Origin: Thalassoglobus polymorphus
Lineage (GTDB): Bacteria; Planctomycetota; Planctomycetia; Planctomycetales; Planctomycetaceae
Length of the DNA stretch: 64,000 bases
Reading direction: 5' to 3'
Assembly (NCBI RefSeq): GCF_007744255.1
Contig: NZ_CP036267.1
Span: 3,824,001-3,888,000, forward strand
The notes under the pieces were generated by a model. That model made no database searches and was not told where the DNA came from. It was given only the letters and a program-made list of their open reading frames with translations. The translations under genes and the position numbers were made by a program. This document shows positions 9,043 to 19,800 of this stretch, in pieces (position 1 is the first letter of the stretch; each line of letters opens with the position of its first letter).

Positions 9043-9099
9043 CACACGACAACGACACATACAGACATACTGCTTGCTTTTAAACAGGGACCAATAGCA

Positions 9100-10059
9100 A
9101 TGATCGACAAATCTACCGAACGACAACTGGAAATTTTCCTGGTGTTGATCACTCTTGCATTGGGAGCCCTGCTCTACTCGATCGAACATTCACGCATTGT
9201 CGTGTTAAACCTGTTTTACCTGCCTGTTGTTCTCGCAGGATTCTTCCTGGGACGCTATCGAGCCGGAACACTGGCGTTGTTTTCTGTGGTGACGGCAACG
9301 GTTGTCATCATGGCTGACCTCACCCGCTTTTCATTTGAGCAAACACCTGTCATCGTCGCCCTGAGTGTGATGGTTTGGGGAGCGATCCTTGGAATCACCG
9401 CGATTCTCATCGGAACACTCAACGAAGATCGAAACAAGAAAGTCACCGAAGTTCATGAAGCCCACGTGGGCGTTGTGGAAGTCCTTTCTAGATACCTGCA
9501 ATGTGCAGACCCCGTTCTTCAAGTCCGCACAAAACGAGTGAATCATCTCTGCGAACAAGTCGCAATCCGCATGCGAATGACGCCGCGAGAAATTGATGAC
9601 GTACGTGTGGCAGCCTTGCTGATGGATGTCACAAATATTGAAATTACTGCCCGCGTCATCCGCAAAGCTGTCGGAGATTTTGATCAGAACGTCGTTTGCG
9701 AAGAAAACACATTCCATGGAACGGAACTTGTGAAGTCACTGGGGGCTTCACTTTCAGGCGCTTTCCCGCTGGTCTTAATGCAAAGTAGCGACTGGACAAA
9801 AGCCGAAGCCCAACCCGTTCCAATCGGTGCGAGAGTGCTACGAGTTGTACGCCATTATGTTGAGCTGACACAGTCCGGGCTGGCCTCAGCCCACCTCAGC
9901 AACGAGGAAGCCATCAAAGACTTGAAAGTCGATTTCAAAGGCAATACCGACCTCGCTGTCATCAATGTTTTGGAAGAAGTCATCGAACACCGCTTCGAGA
10001 CTCCTGCCCAGCAAAAGCTCAACAGGAGCCAACGGTCGGCTGTCGAAGAAACTCCATAG
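9100..10059 (+). CDS. Membrane protein with degenerate HD-GYP-like domain
   Basis: A 319-residue protein with about four N-terminal membrane spans (12-28, 34-52, 55-72, 84-106) and a cytoplasmic part aligned by eye with HD-GYP domains. Where an active enzyme has LLHDIGK this one has LLMDVTN (Met175-Asp176). The HHERWDGxGYP segment is replaced by MQSSDWTKAEAQPVPIGARVL, so metal ligands and the GYP motif are lost. The surrounding helices (VADVYDAL-like ARVLRVVRHYVEL) are kept. It is therefore unlikely to be an active phosphodiesterase and may bind nucleotide or protein instead. I chose the ATG at 9100, with GGGA about 9 bp upstream, over an in-frame TTG at 9028. It follows the active HD-GYP gene by 249 bp. 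Confidence 0.75.
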   Translation: MIDKSTERQLEIFLVLITLALGALLYSIEHSRIVVLNLFYLPVVLAGFFLGRYRAGTLALFSVVTATVVIMADLTRFSFEQTPVIVALSVMVWGAILGITAILIGTLNEDRNKKVTEVHEAHVGVVEVLSRYLQCADPVLQVRTKRVNHLCEQVAIRMRMTPREIDDVRVAALLMDVTNIEITARVIRKAVGDFDQNVVCEENTFHGTELVKSLGASLSGAFPLVLMQSSDWTKAEAQPVPIGARVLRVVRHYVELTQSGLASAHLSNEEAIKDLKVDFKGNTDLAVINVLEEVIEHRFETPAQQKLNRSQRSAVEETP

Positions 10060-10109
10060 AGAACCCTCGCAGCACAAGCAGAAATGTACTGCGAAGGCTC
10101 AGAACTTTT

Positions 10110-10192
10110 TCGCATCTTGCGAATTGATGTTCACGCTATGCCTCGCGGCGAGCAGTTCCTGAAGTTATTCCAGTGAACTTCACGGGCACGCC
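10110..10192 (+). repeat. Degenerate repeat A fragment
   Basis: Weak but recognisable A-type sequence: GCATCTTGCGAATTGATGTT, TGCCTCGCGGCGAGCAG, then AACTTCACGGGCACGCC. The terminal TAGAGC palindrome is lost. It sits between convergent genes. A small palindrome AAGCATTAAAAATGCTT (10194-10210) next to it overlaps the stop codon of the minus-strand gene. Confidence 0.55.
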
Positions 10193-10207
10193 AAGCATTA
10201 AAAATGC

Positions 10208-13200
10208 TTAATCCCGAATTTTCTGCTTCGGTGCTCCGCTCAGGATCTTTGCATTCGGATCACTCGGTGGACGGTCCAGAGCTAAGTATGCAAACAGATC
10301 CGCGAGCTCTTGCGGCTTGAGTTGTTTCTCCAGATCTTCGGGCATCATGGAGACTTCACTGATTTTGTAAGCCTCAATTTTGTCGCGAGGAATCGTTTCG
10401 ATCTTGCCCCCTTGAATCTTAAGAACGACTCGCTCGTCACTCTCTTCAATAGGCAGCCCGGTTAAGATCCGGCCATCTTCAGTCGCCAAAAGTCGGGCTT
10501 GGTATCCGGGACCAATGACGGCACTCGGATCGAAAACATTTTGCAACAGTTGATTCCAGTTGCTGCGGCCGTTTCGGGTAATATCTGGACCGACCTCAGC
10601 TCCTTCGCCATACATCTTGTGACACTGCGCACAAACTTTCTTGAAGACAGCAATCCCCTTGTGCGGATCACCCGGTGTTCCATTGAGAAAATCTCGGTGG
10701 AAATTGATGACGTGCTGCCGATCGGATCGACGATCTGTTCGAATTTGTCCGTAAAGTTTGACAACAAGCTTTTGCAGTTCTTCATTCTTGAAAGATGAAA
10801 CTCGTTTCAACTGATTCAAGTTGACCGCTTCCTTGTCGATCTTCTTGGCTTCAATCTCTTTGAGTAGAGCAACGGACCAGATGTCCCGCTGCGTGAGAAC
10901 TTCAATCACGCGTGGCTGAACGTCCGCTTCCCAAGTCGGATAATTGTCAAGTAAGAAGCCCGCAAGTTCAGGGTCATTGACTCCGCCGATCGCTTCGATC
11001 GCTGCAATGCGGAACGACTTCGCAGTCTTCAATCCGCCGATGGCGTCACCTAGATTACTGACGATGCGAGGAGCTCTGGCAGCCACCAGAACCCTGAGTG
11101 CTTCCAAACGCTCTGGTTGGGGCTTGCTTGTGTCATTGAAAGTTTTGCGGACGACCTGCATCGCTTCGACATCCCCTAGCAGAGCCAGAACCACTGTCAT
11201 GTTGGAATCATCGAATTGAATAGGCTTCAAAGTTTGATACAACTCAGCTCGCTGATCCTTTGAAAGTTGTCCTTCACGTAATAAACGGCTGAGCAATCCG
11301 AGAGTATTGGACTTGAATGCTGGCGTCGAGTTTGGAGACTTGAGAACCGCTTCAAACAGCCCTCCCATAGTTTTTCCCGACAGAGATCGATTCTGACATA
11401 AAACGGGAATTGCTCTTCCGCAAATCGGCCCGATCCCACTGGCGTAGTCTTCCTTCGAACTATTCAGCGATTCACGAAGCCCTTCAATCACTGCGTCTGG
11501 ATGACCATCGATCAAAGGAAGCAGGTTCTGCCAGACGAGATGCCTGAGCATTGGATCGTCGCCGGAGACACGCAGGATCGCTAGCAAGTATTTGACAGCG
11601 AACTCTTCTTCCCCTTGAAACTTGCTGGCTCCAATGACCATCTGAGCCAGCATTTGTGGAGAGTACTTCTTGAATGTCTGATCCAGATTCGGATCTTTTT
11701 TCATCTGTTGTGGGGCGAGTTTAGAAAACTCAGCGTCATCAAAAGTCCGGCGAACCAACCATGGCTCGATCTCGTCTTTGACCGATTTTGACATGCTTCG
11801 CATCTCCCCAAACAGCTTCGTAAAGTCTTCGCTGTACACAACACAAAACAGAGCATGCATTCTTTGAGTGTGGCTTGTCTTTTCATCCTTCACGACCGCA
11901 AGAACCTGTTTCGCCAAATCGAATGTCATTCGTTCCTGCAAAAGTCGCTGAGCCGTATTTCGTTTATAGACATTGGAATCCCCCAGAAGGGTGATCAGTT
12001 CATCATCTGACTTTGCTCCCAGGTCTTCGGCTATCTTATTCTCGTGACCTTTATAGACGACGCGATACAGGCGGCCTTTGGATCGGTCAACACCTTCCGG
12101 GTCGGCGTTTGCGTCTTGATAGCAGTGGTAGCGGTCGTACCAATCTAAGATATACAGGCAACCATCCGGGCCGACTTTTTGCACAACCGGCATGAACCAG
12201 GCGTCGTTGGCGGTCAGGAAGTCAGCGAGTTTCGCATCGTCTCCTTCACTGATCTTGCGAACGGTATCGTGTTCGAAGGCGCCCTGAGGTGCAGGGAATC
12301 CGGGATGCGGGCGGCCTTTGTAGCTCGCTCCGCTACGGTCTGCGATATCAGCATTGATGCAACCCCCGTGAATGTTCCCCATGTACAGTACGTTGCGATA
12401 TTCTTCAGGATAGGCTTCCGAATCGAACCAGGTGATACCGCAGTAGGCAGCCTTTTGGTGTTTATGATCGACGATCGAACGCATCGGCCACGTGTGCGGT
12501 GGATAGGGTCCACCTTGGCGGATGTAGTAGGCACTCTCGGAAATGTGCCACAGGTGATCAATCACGCATGCGGAAATGAACGCTTCTCCGTCACCGTTGA
12601 ATGTAATTCCCCAAGGGTTACTCGTCCCCTCTGCGAAAATCTGAAACTCCCGTGTGCGGGGGTGAATGCGGAACATCGCACAAGTGAACTTGAAGCCGGG
12701 ATGATCCGCTTCGTAGTTCGGGTTCTCTTTCGAATAATAAACATGGCAATAGTTAAAGACGCCGTTCAATCCGTACAGCCAACCATCCGGTCCCCATGTC
12801 AGAGAGTTGGGCAGCTCGTGAGTATCCGTGCGACCAAAGCCGGTGAGAACGGTTTCAATCTTGTCCGCTTTGAGGTCTCCGTCGGTATCCTGCATGAAGA
12901 GCAGGTCCGGCGCATTCGCAACCCACACACCGCCATGACCAACAGCGATCCCCGAGGGAATGTTTAACCCCTCAGCAAAGACAGTCACTTTGTCGACCAT
13001 CCCATCACCAGTGGTATCTTCGAGAACCTTGATACGGTCGCGCCCCGGACCGGGGGAGCGTCGCGGATACTCAAAACTTTCGGTGACCCAGAAACGCCCC
13101 TTTTCATCAATCGCCATTCCGACCGGATTCATGAGGTCCGGTTCCTTGGCGACGAGTTCAACAGAAAACCCCTCCGGAACCACCATCTTCTTGACTGCTT

Positions 13201-13333
13201 CCTCCGCAGAAAGAGGAGGTCCGGGCGGCTTCTCGTGTCGGCGAGGAATTTCCAATCGCTGCGCGAAGCTGGTGGCAGAGAGAACGCTTAAGAGGAAATA
13301 CAAGCAAAGAGTGTGGACCAAAAAGCGGGGCAT
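10208..13333 (-). CDS. PVC-type heme-binding dehydrogenase-like protein, secreted
   Basis: A 1041-residue protein in the planctomycete/verrucomicrobial 'putative membrane-bound dehydrogenase' plus 'PVC-type heme-binding domain' architecture. A signal peptide (MPRFLVHTLCLYFLLSVLSA, cleaved near SFAQ) leads into a beta-propeller region of the sorbosone/glucose dehydrogenase type (GFSVELVAKEPDLMNPVGMA, GLNIPSGIAVGHGGVWVANA, DWYDRYHC). A long helical HEAT-like middle follows, then a C-terminal cytochrome c domain with CAQCHKMYGEG. Start: an open frame reaches 13477, but the ATG at 13333 directly precedes the signal peptide and has AGGA upstream. Likely role is oxidation of a sugar or alcohol in the periplasm with electrons passed to the bound heme; the substrate is unknown. 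Confidence 0.9.
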   Translation of the reverse strand: MPRFLVHTLCLYFLLSVLSATSFAQRLEIPRRHEKPPGPPLSAEEAVKKMVVPEGFSVELVAKEPDLMNPVGMAIDEKGRFWVTESFEYPRRSPGPGRDRIKVLEDTTGDGMVDKVTVFAEGLNIPSGIAVGHGGVWVANAPDLLFMQDTDGDLKADKIETVLTGFGRTDTHELPNSLTWGPDGWLYGLNGVFNYCHVYYSKENPNYEADHPGFKFTCAMFRIHPRTREFQIFAEGTSNPWGITFNGDGEAFISACVIDHLWHISESAYYIRQGGPYPPHTWPMRSIVDHKHQKAAYCGITWFDSEAYPEEYRNVLYMGNIHGGCINADIADRSGASYKGRPHPGFPAPQGAFEHDTVRKISEGDDAKLADFLTANDAWFMPVVQKVGPDGCLYILDWYDRYHCYQDANADPEGVDRSKGRLYRVVYKGHENKIAEDLGAKSDDELITLLGDSNVYKRNTAQRLLQERMTFDLAKQVLAVVKDEKTSHTQRMHALFCVVYSEDFTKLFGEMRSMSKSVKDEIEPWLVRRTFDDAEFSKLAPQQMKKDPNLDQTFKKYSPQMLAQMVIGASKFQGEEEFAVKYLLAILRVSGDDPMLRHLVWQNLLPLIDGHPDAVIEGLRESLNSSKEDYASGIGPICGRAIPVLCQNRSLSGKTMGGLFEAVLKSPNSTPAFKSNTLGLLSRLLREGQLSKDQRAELYQTLKPIQFDDSNMTVVLALLGDVEAMQVVRKTFNDTSKPQPERLEALRVLVAARAPRIVSNLGDAIGGLKTAKSFRIAAIEAIGGVNDPELAGFLLDNYPTWEADVQPRVIEVLTQRDIWSVALLKEIEAKKIDKEAVNLNQLKRVSSFKNEELQKLVVKLYGQIRTDRRSDRQHVINFHRDFLNGTPGDPHKGIAVFKKVCAQCHKMYGEGAEVGPDITRNGRSNWNQLLQNVFDPSAVIGPGYQARLLATEDGRILTGLPIEESDERVVLKIQGGKIETIPRDKIEAYKISEVSMMPEDLEKQLKPQELADLFAYLALDRPPSDPNAKILSGAPKQKIRD

Positions 13334-13734
13334 CAAAAAATCCTGTCTGAAAAACTGGTCGTTCATATTGCAGATACTGTCGTAAACCTGCGTGAAAGAA
13401 TCAAGCAGCCCGCTGCCACAGATAGTGCCTCGCCTCTCCACTTTGGAATAGAGGCCTTTTACGATGACAGTCGCCAACTGCTAAGCAGAAGCCTTAAACA
13501 AGAGGCCCCGAACGAATACCAGCTTCCTCGACGGCAGCCCTGCCAGCAAAACGATGTCGCCCCCAAAGACAGCGATGGCAAATCAACTCAGCGGGTCGTC
13601 CTCGTTATCCACTCTGGAAAACACTTCGACTACATGCTCTGTGAAATTCCACATACCGAATGGATGATTACGAAACATCGAATTCACCCAGCGAAGATCC
13701 CAAACGCCCCGACTGTAATTTCTCCCGACACCAA
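13334..13734. other. Intergenic stretch, no supported gene
   Basis: An open frame (13313-13759, plus strand) runs through this gap and overlaps the dehydrogenase signal peptide on the other strand. It has no recognisable domain, no good ribosome binding site and low-complexity composition, so I do not call it. The region is probably leader for the dehydrogenase and downstream sequence of the giant gene. Confidence 0.5.
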
Positions 13735-13769
13735 AGAAAAAGGCCGCGAGCCACCGTAGTGACTCGCGA
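13735..13769 (-). terminator. Rho-independent terminator of the giant surface-protein gene
   Basis: Read on the minus strand, CGCGAGTCAC-TACG-GTGGCTCGCG (positions 13768 to 13745, one mismatch) is followed by GCC and a run of T at 13741-13737. It lies about 80 bp past the stop codon of the 4024-residue gene. Confidence 0.8.
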
Positions 13770-13850
13770 CCATGTTGAACTTAACGGGCTAACAATTCGT
13801 CAACCCAAGATCCGGATCACAGACCCTATGTTGCCATTGGTGGTTCTGAA

Positions 13851-16800
13851 CTATGGAGATGGAGGGAATACCATATCAGGCCAGACCGGAGTCGCCATAG
13901 TACCGTTGATGAAGTCATCCAACCCAGTCGCTGGTAAATCTAGGAAACTGCCGGGGTTCTGATTATCCTCAAAGGAAGTCTGCCATTCCGAATCGAAGCG
14001 TACTAATCCCATCAGGTAAACCGGTCGTACAGTCGCTTTAAACGCATCAGCTTGGTTAATAATGCCAGTCTGAGTGATAGCTGACGTGTTTGTACCGTTT
14101 GAAAGCACTTGAACGGATTGCGCACTGTTTCGATCTGAAGCTAGCGGACCTCCGAAAATGACGTCCATATAAGCAACTGGATCATAAACAATTCGATCGT
14201 CTGCATTTGGTGCACCAACATCAATCGACGTTGGCAACACTAGCTCATTGGAATGCACAGGGAAGATATTTACATCAAAACCACCATTACCATCAAACTG
14301 GTTTGCTTGAATTCTGGCGTTCATACGAGTGAGAGTTCCAACTGAAAAGACCAAGCCATCACGTCCTTCTGAAGTACCATTCGAATTGACTTGATTGTTA
14401 TAAAACTCAACGTCGGTCGTTACACGTCGTCGGGTTTCATCTCCAGATGGATCGATGTTTGGATTAAGGATGTCCCCAAAGAAGTGTTGGCTACTCACAC
14501 GAGTACCACTATTTGGATTACGATTCACGTTCACAAGGACAAACACATCGGGGTTATTACGTGTTCTTGCTGTAGCCACAGTACCTGTAAATACATTCTG
14601 ACTAATCGCACGTGCTTGTGTGTCGAAGATAACACCTTCCATTATATTATTATTGAAACGGTTAGATGGGAATGGATCTGCCAGATCGCCAATCACCCAA
14701 ACCGACCGAGTTGATGTATCCAGTGGTGTTGAACTACCTGTAGTAGAGAACATTGCGTCATGCTGAGCACTTACAAACAACCCTCGCCCTCCATTGGATA
14801 GTACTTCTGTACCTTTCATTGTGGTGTTGGTCACTGTTCGGTTGGTTGTGCCCAAGAACCCTCGTGAGTCGATTTGTACATGAATACCATCGTTAGTATT
14901 ACTTTGCACGAACACACGTGAATCGGTCAAAGCTGGAAGTGGCCCACTGGCGTGAACATAATCAGCACTGTCGCCACCGAATTGAATATTAGCACCACCT
15001 GCTTGTAATGGGACTCCAGTGTTAGATGAATCAGTGAAGAAGAAATCGACTCCATTATTTCCGCTGGAGGTAACACGAGCGTTTTGAATCAACACGTTGT
15101 TACTAACATTATCTGTTCTTCGAAACGCTTCGTTTGCACTAACTGCTGCAGATCGGAAATCGAAATCAACTCCGTTATTACCACTTCCAACGATACGCAT
15201 GCCGTTTGCCCCCACGCCATCGCTACCGGTGAGTTCCACGCTAATACCACCTTGACGCGAGTCGACAAATTGTGGGTTGACTGTACGCTGTTCAACGTGA
15301 ACTCCGTCTTGCACACTGTTCAGAATCAGAGTGTCATTGATCCTGTAGCGGCTTTGTGTAATCGGCCCACCAGGGTTCGAAAAGCCGCTGTCATCCAGAA
15401 TCGTGACACCATGACGACCACTGTTTATAATTTGTGATTGTCGAGTCAGACTATCGTTGATCAGTACATGAGCAAAAGCATTTCCGGGACCAGCGACGAA
15501 ACCAACGCTACGATTGATATCGAAATGAATTCCGTCACGACCGAGAGCCCCTTGATTTATGAAGTTCCCATCAATTGAGAAGAACTCATTTGCTAGCAAC
15601 TCGCTTCCTAAATCGGCATCATTGTCAATCTGGAAATGAATTCCGTCACGACCTACCTGGCTAAGAGTGATATCGTTATCAGTGATATTACCCGTCACTC
15701 GGCCATCTGATTTCGCTTGAACAAATATTCCGTCTTGGCGGTTATTAGATAGCTGGTTTCCGGTGATATCCAAGTCCATCGTTAGCGTCAACGGTGAGTT
15801 GCTATGCACAATATTAATACCGTTCAGGGCATTATTCCGAATGATATTACCTTCTCCAGGACCACCGATAACTACTCCGTTGGTGTAAATCGCTTCAACC
15901 ATTCTCTCAACACTAATACCATGCTGCTGATTCCCCTCAATCAAGCTATTGAGAACTACGAAATTAGTCATCTCGGAGACATCAGTGATATTCGTTCTAA
16001 GGCCACTACCAGCATTATTATTAAGATTGAGCATTGCTCCCGCTCCATCCAATTCTAATCCCGTAAGCCTAGCACCATTGGAAAGCAAAACCGCCAATCC
16101 ATCTCCGAAGTGTTTAGCATCAGCACCATTGAGCGTTCCAGCAAGAATTGAATTTTCGATGCTGAACGTTCCAGTTGAATCAGCTCTCATATCGAGAGCT
16201 ACTGCTGCATCTCTATTACCTGTAATAGTATTCACAGTACGAGCAGAGTCTCCAATAACAACATCCAAGCTTGGTCCGACCATATCAAGATCGTTCGGGG
16301 CTTGAAGAGGCTCATCTGCAATGATATGCAATCCGATTCCCATGTTGTTTGTAATCAGGTTTCCATAAAAGTTATTAATATCCAAACTACTCATTTCATC
16401 ATGCAGTTCGAACAGCATCCCTTCCTCAAAGTTATTGGTAAACCGATTCACACCATCAACTGTCTGGAATGCCTGGAATGTTGCCTGTGAACCATTTTCC
16501 AGCAGGACTCTTGCACCAGCTTGTCCATTTGATGTGAATGTGCTCTCCGTGATTGTAGCGGGGTTCGTCAGTGTACTATCGTTTATCTCAATGTTCAGGC
16601 CATGTCCGCTGTTAACATTTCCTGACGCAGAGAGACGGTGGATACTGAAGTTGTTATTCACCGTCATGTTATCCAGACTCAAGCGAACACCATCTCCGGT
16701 ACCTGAGGCGCTCGCTACACTCACGCCGGTACCATTATCGTTTTCATCTCCAATGAAGATATTATCAACCGACATATTTGCCAGCCGGATGTCTGCTTGG

Positions 16801-19800
16801 CTTAAACCATTGTTGTTGATAGTGAAATCATCAAGGATAAAATCGAACGGATTAGCAAGGTTATCTAGGTCGATTCGAAGTCCATTCCCTGCGTTTCCAT
16901 CAACAGCCAATCCTCCACCGTTCAGACTCAACATCGTCAGATCAACACTGGAGTTGTCGGTCACAATGCTCACACCATCGCCAGCATTCCCCGTAGCTGA
17001 AACACTTAGCCCCAGTCCCGCAGTCACCTGATCAGTCAAACTAATCTCAATACCGCCACCGTCACCTGTAACAGCAACTGGAGCACCTACATCCATGCCC
17101 ATATTGTTACTGAAGACATTAGCTCCGGTGGAAGTGACTGTCAGATTTGTATTCATACCGTCGGCATTGATGATCATACCAGTGTTAGCATTTCCGTTTC
17201 CACTTGTGCCATCATTGATGGCTAAGTCAAGTGATCCTTCAGACTCGACACTGATTAGATATCCACTGCCTGTGGAATTGTTGTTTGAATGAACATCAGA
17301 AAAGACGATTTCAGCGGTTGTGTTTGCCCCCTGAATGTTCGCAATGAATCCTTCACCACGAGTAGTTGCTCCAACTCCGTTATCAAGGATCTCTACTCCC
17401 GTGAACGTCCCCTCGAAATCTCCACCATTCGTTGCATTCAATCTGATTCCAGATCGAACACTTCTTTGAACTAAACTATCGTTTAAGTTAAATATCAAAG
17501 ATGCGTTCATATCTTGGACCGCCAGATTAATCCCGCCGCCTAGAGGATTGCCGCCAACATCGAGAGCCGTATTCGCAATGGTCAGATCATTGAAGCTCAA
17601 TTCTGCTGACGAATTAGAATCGCGAACGTCAATGTTCAGAGCATGAAAGTTTGCACTTCCAAGACTGTTATTCGACAGATTGTTCGCCCCTGCAAAATCA
17701 ACCGGGCCAAACATTGCCCCCGTATTGACTTCAATGTTCATGCCATTTTCTTGATTACCTGTAGAAGTGATATCACCAAAGGAACCTCCCCCAATCGAGT
17801 CGAATTCAACCTTGCTTCCATTCGTTGCCTGGAGATCAATTCCGTTCAACATATTCTCGTTCGTGGTGACGTTGGTGAAGTTTTTAACATCCACAGTTTC
17901 ACCATTGATCACAGCAAAGTTAAATCCGTCTCCACCGTTGTCATTGGCGGTTAATCCGTCAACAGCCAGATTGATGGTGTTGGTTGCATCTCCGGTGATG
18001 TCGAGAAGCACGCCGTTTCCGAAGGAGTTGGAGAAGTCGCTGACTCCGCCCATGCCGCCGTTGATACCGACGTCGATGGTTGCACCCATAGCGAGTGTTG
18101 CGTCAACGAGGAGTCCGTTTCCGCCCATTGATCCGACTGCGTCAACATTGCTCAGTGTAATGCTGCTCATGTCTTGAGCATCTGCAAGGTTGATGTCGAC
18201 TCCGCCTAGCCCAGCGTTGTTCGCTGTGGTGTCGGTCATGTCGATGTTGGAAATCGCTGAACCTGTGACGTTGATGTCAACTCCGGTCATCGCTGCTCCG
18301 TCGAAGTTGGAGCCAGTGATGTCGATGTCAACAATGTCGGTTGCGACAGTGTTCGCAACGGTAATGTCGAGTCCGTCAGCTCCAGCAGCATCTTGTGCGG
18401 AGACATTGTCCAGGCTGATCGCTTGAGTTCCGCCGGTGACTCCATCGAGGTTGATGTCGATTCCACCACCGGTTCCCATCATCGTGTTGTTAGCAGTCGT
18501 GTTTGCAATACTGACTGTTGAGTCACCGCCAGTAATGTTTGACAAGTTGAGGTCGATTCCCAAGCCACCAGTGTCGTTGGCGGTCAGACCATCGATCATG
18601 ATATTGGTTGGGTTTGTTTGTGTTGCCAGATGGATTTCAAGTCCGCTCTGAGCAGCTCCGCTGACATCCACGTTATTTGTGATCGTTATGTCAGTGATGT
18701 CCGTTCCGCCTACGGTCGTGTTATCAATGTAAATCCCATCACCGAAGAATGCGCCAGCCAATCCCATTGCATTGGTCGCGGTGGTGTCGTCAATCAGAAC
18801 AGTTGCTGTCGAATCAGCTGCACCTCCGAAGAGAATGTTGATTCCGTCATTGGCACTGTCGTTAAAGGATGAACCACCTGTGATCGTCACATCCGAATTT
18901 GCCATGGAAGCCAATTCATCAACAACAACCAGAAGGCCATCAAAACCTCCAGCTCCGTTTGCTTGAACGTTGTCAATATTCACGTCCAAGTTCATAACTG
19001 CGGGATTGGAATTTGCATCTAGATTTATGTTTATTCCCAGACCGCCAGCGTTGTTGGCAGTGACTGTATCGAGGTTCAGTGTTGTATCGGCCACAACATC
19101 AAGATTGATGTTCACACCGTCTTGCCCACCCATGCTTTGTCCTGCTCCGTTAAAGCTGGAGTTGCTGAGAGTGACGATGCCATCGGCGTCATTGAGAGCA
19201 CCAACCAGGTTGAAGCCTTCTTCTTGTGCGTTGTTGGCTGTGATGTCGTTCAGTTGTTCAATGTCAAATGCTCCGCCACCGCTGGAGATCAGGTTGACAC
19301 CTTTACCTCCGCTGTCGTTGGCGGTGAGACCATCAATATTGATCGTCGCAACTGAACCTGCATCCTCGACATTGACCTGGAACTCACCTTCGCCGGCTTG
19401 TGCACCGTTGTTGAAGGTCGTCATGTTGTCAACCGTCAGGTTGAGTTGACCGCCATCCAAGACATCAACTTCAAAAGCGTTCGCTCCGGCGTTGTCAAAA
19501 ATGTTCACGTCGGTGAATGTGACATTCGCTGAAGAAGCTGCCATACCTGATCCTTGAACAAGACCTTGAACGACGGACTCAAGTCCGAAGCCCACACCCG
19601 TGAAGATTGGCTCATCCGGATGACCTGCTGGAAGTGGACCTGTGAGAGTCCCGAGTCCAAGCAGGTTGTTGTTCATTTCGATGTTGGTGAAAGTCGCATT
19701 GAGCTGACCACCAGTGTCTGCCAGGAAGGCGACAGCCTGGGCCCCATGACCGCTGATCGCTGTTGCTCCTGTCATGTTACTGAAGTTTGCTTCGACGCTA

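Noticed and set aside
13313-13759. 148-residue plus-strand frame between the dehydrogenase and giant genes
   Set aside because: It overlaps the dehydrogenase signal peptide and the giant-gene terminator, and its composition is not protein-like.
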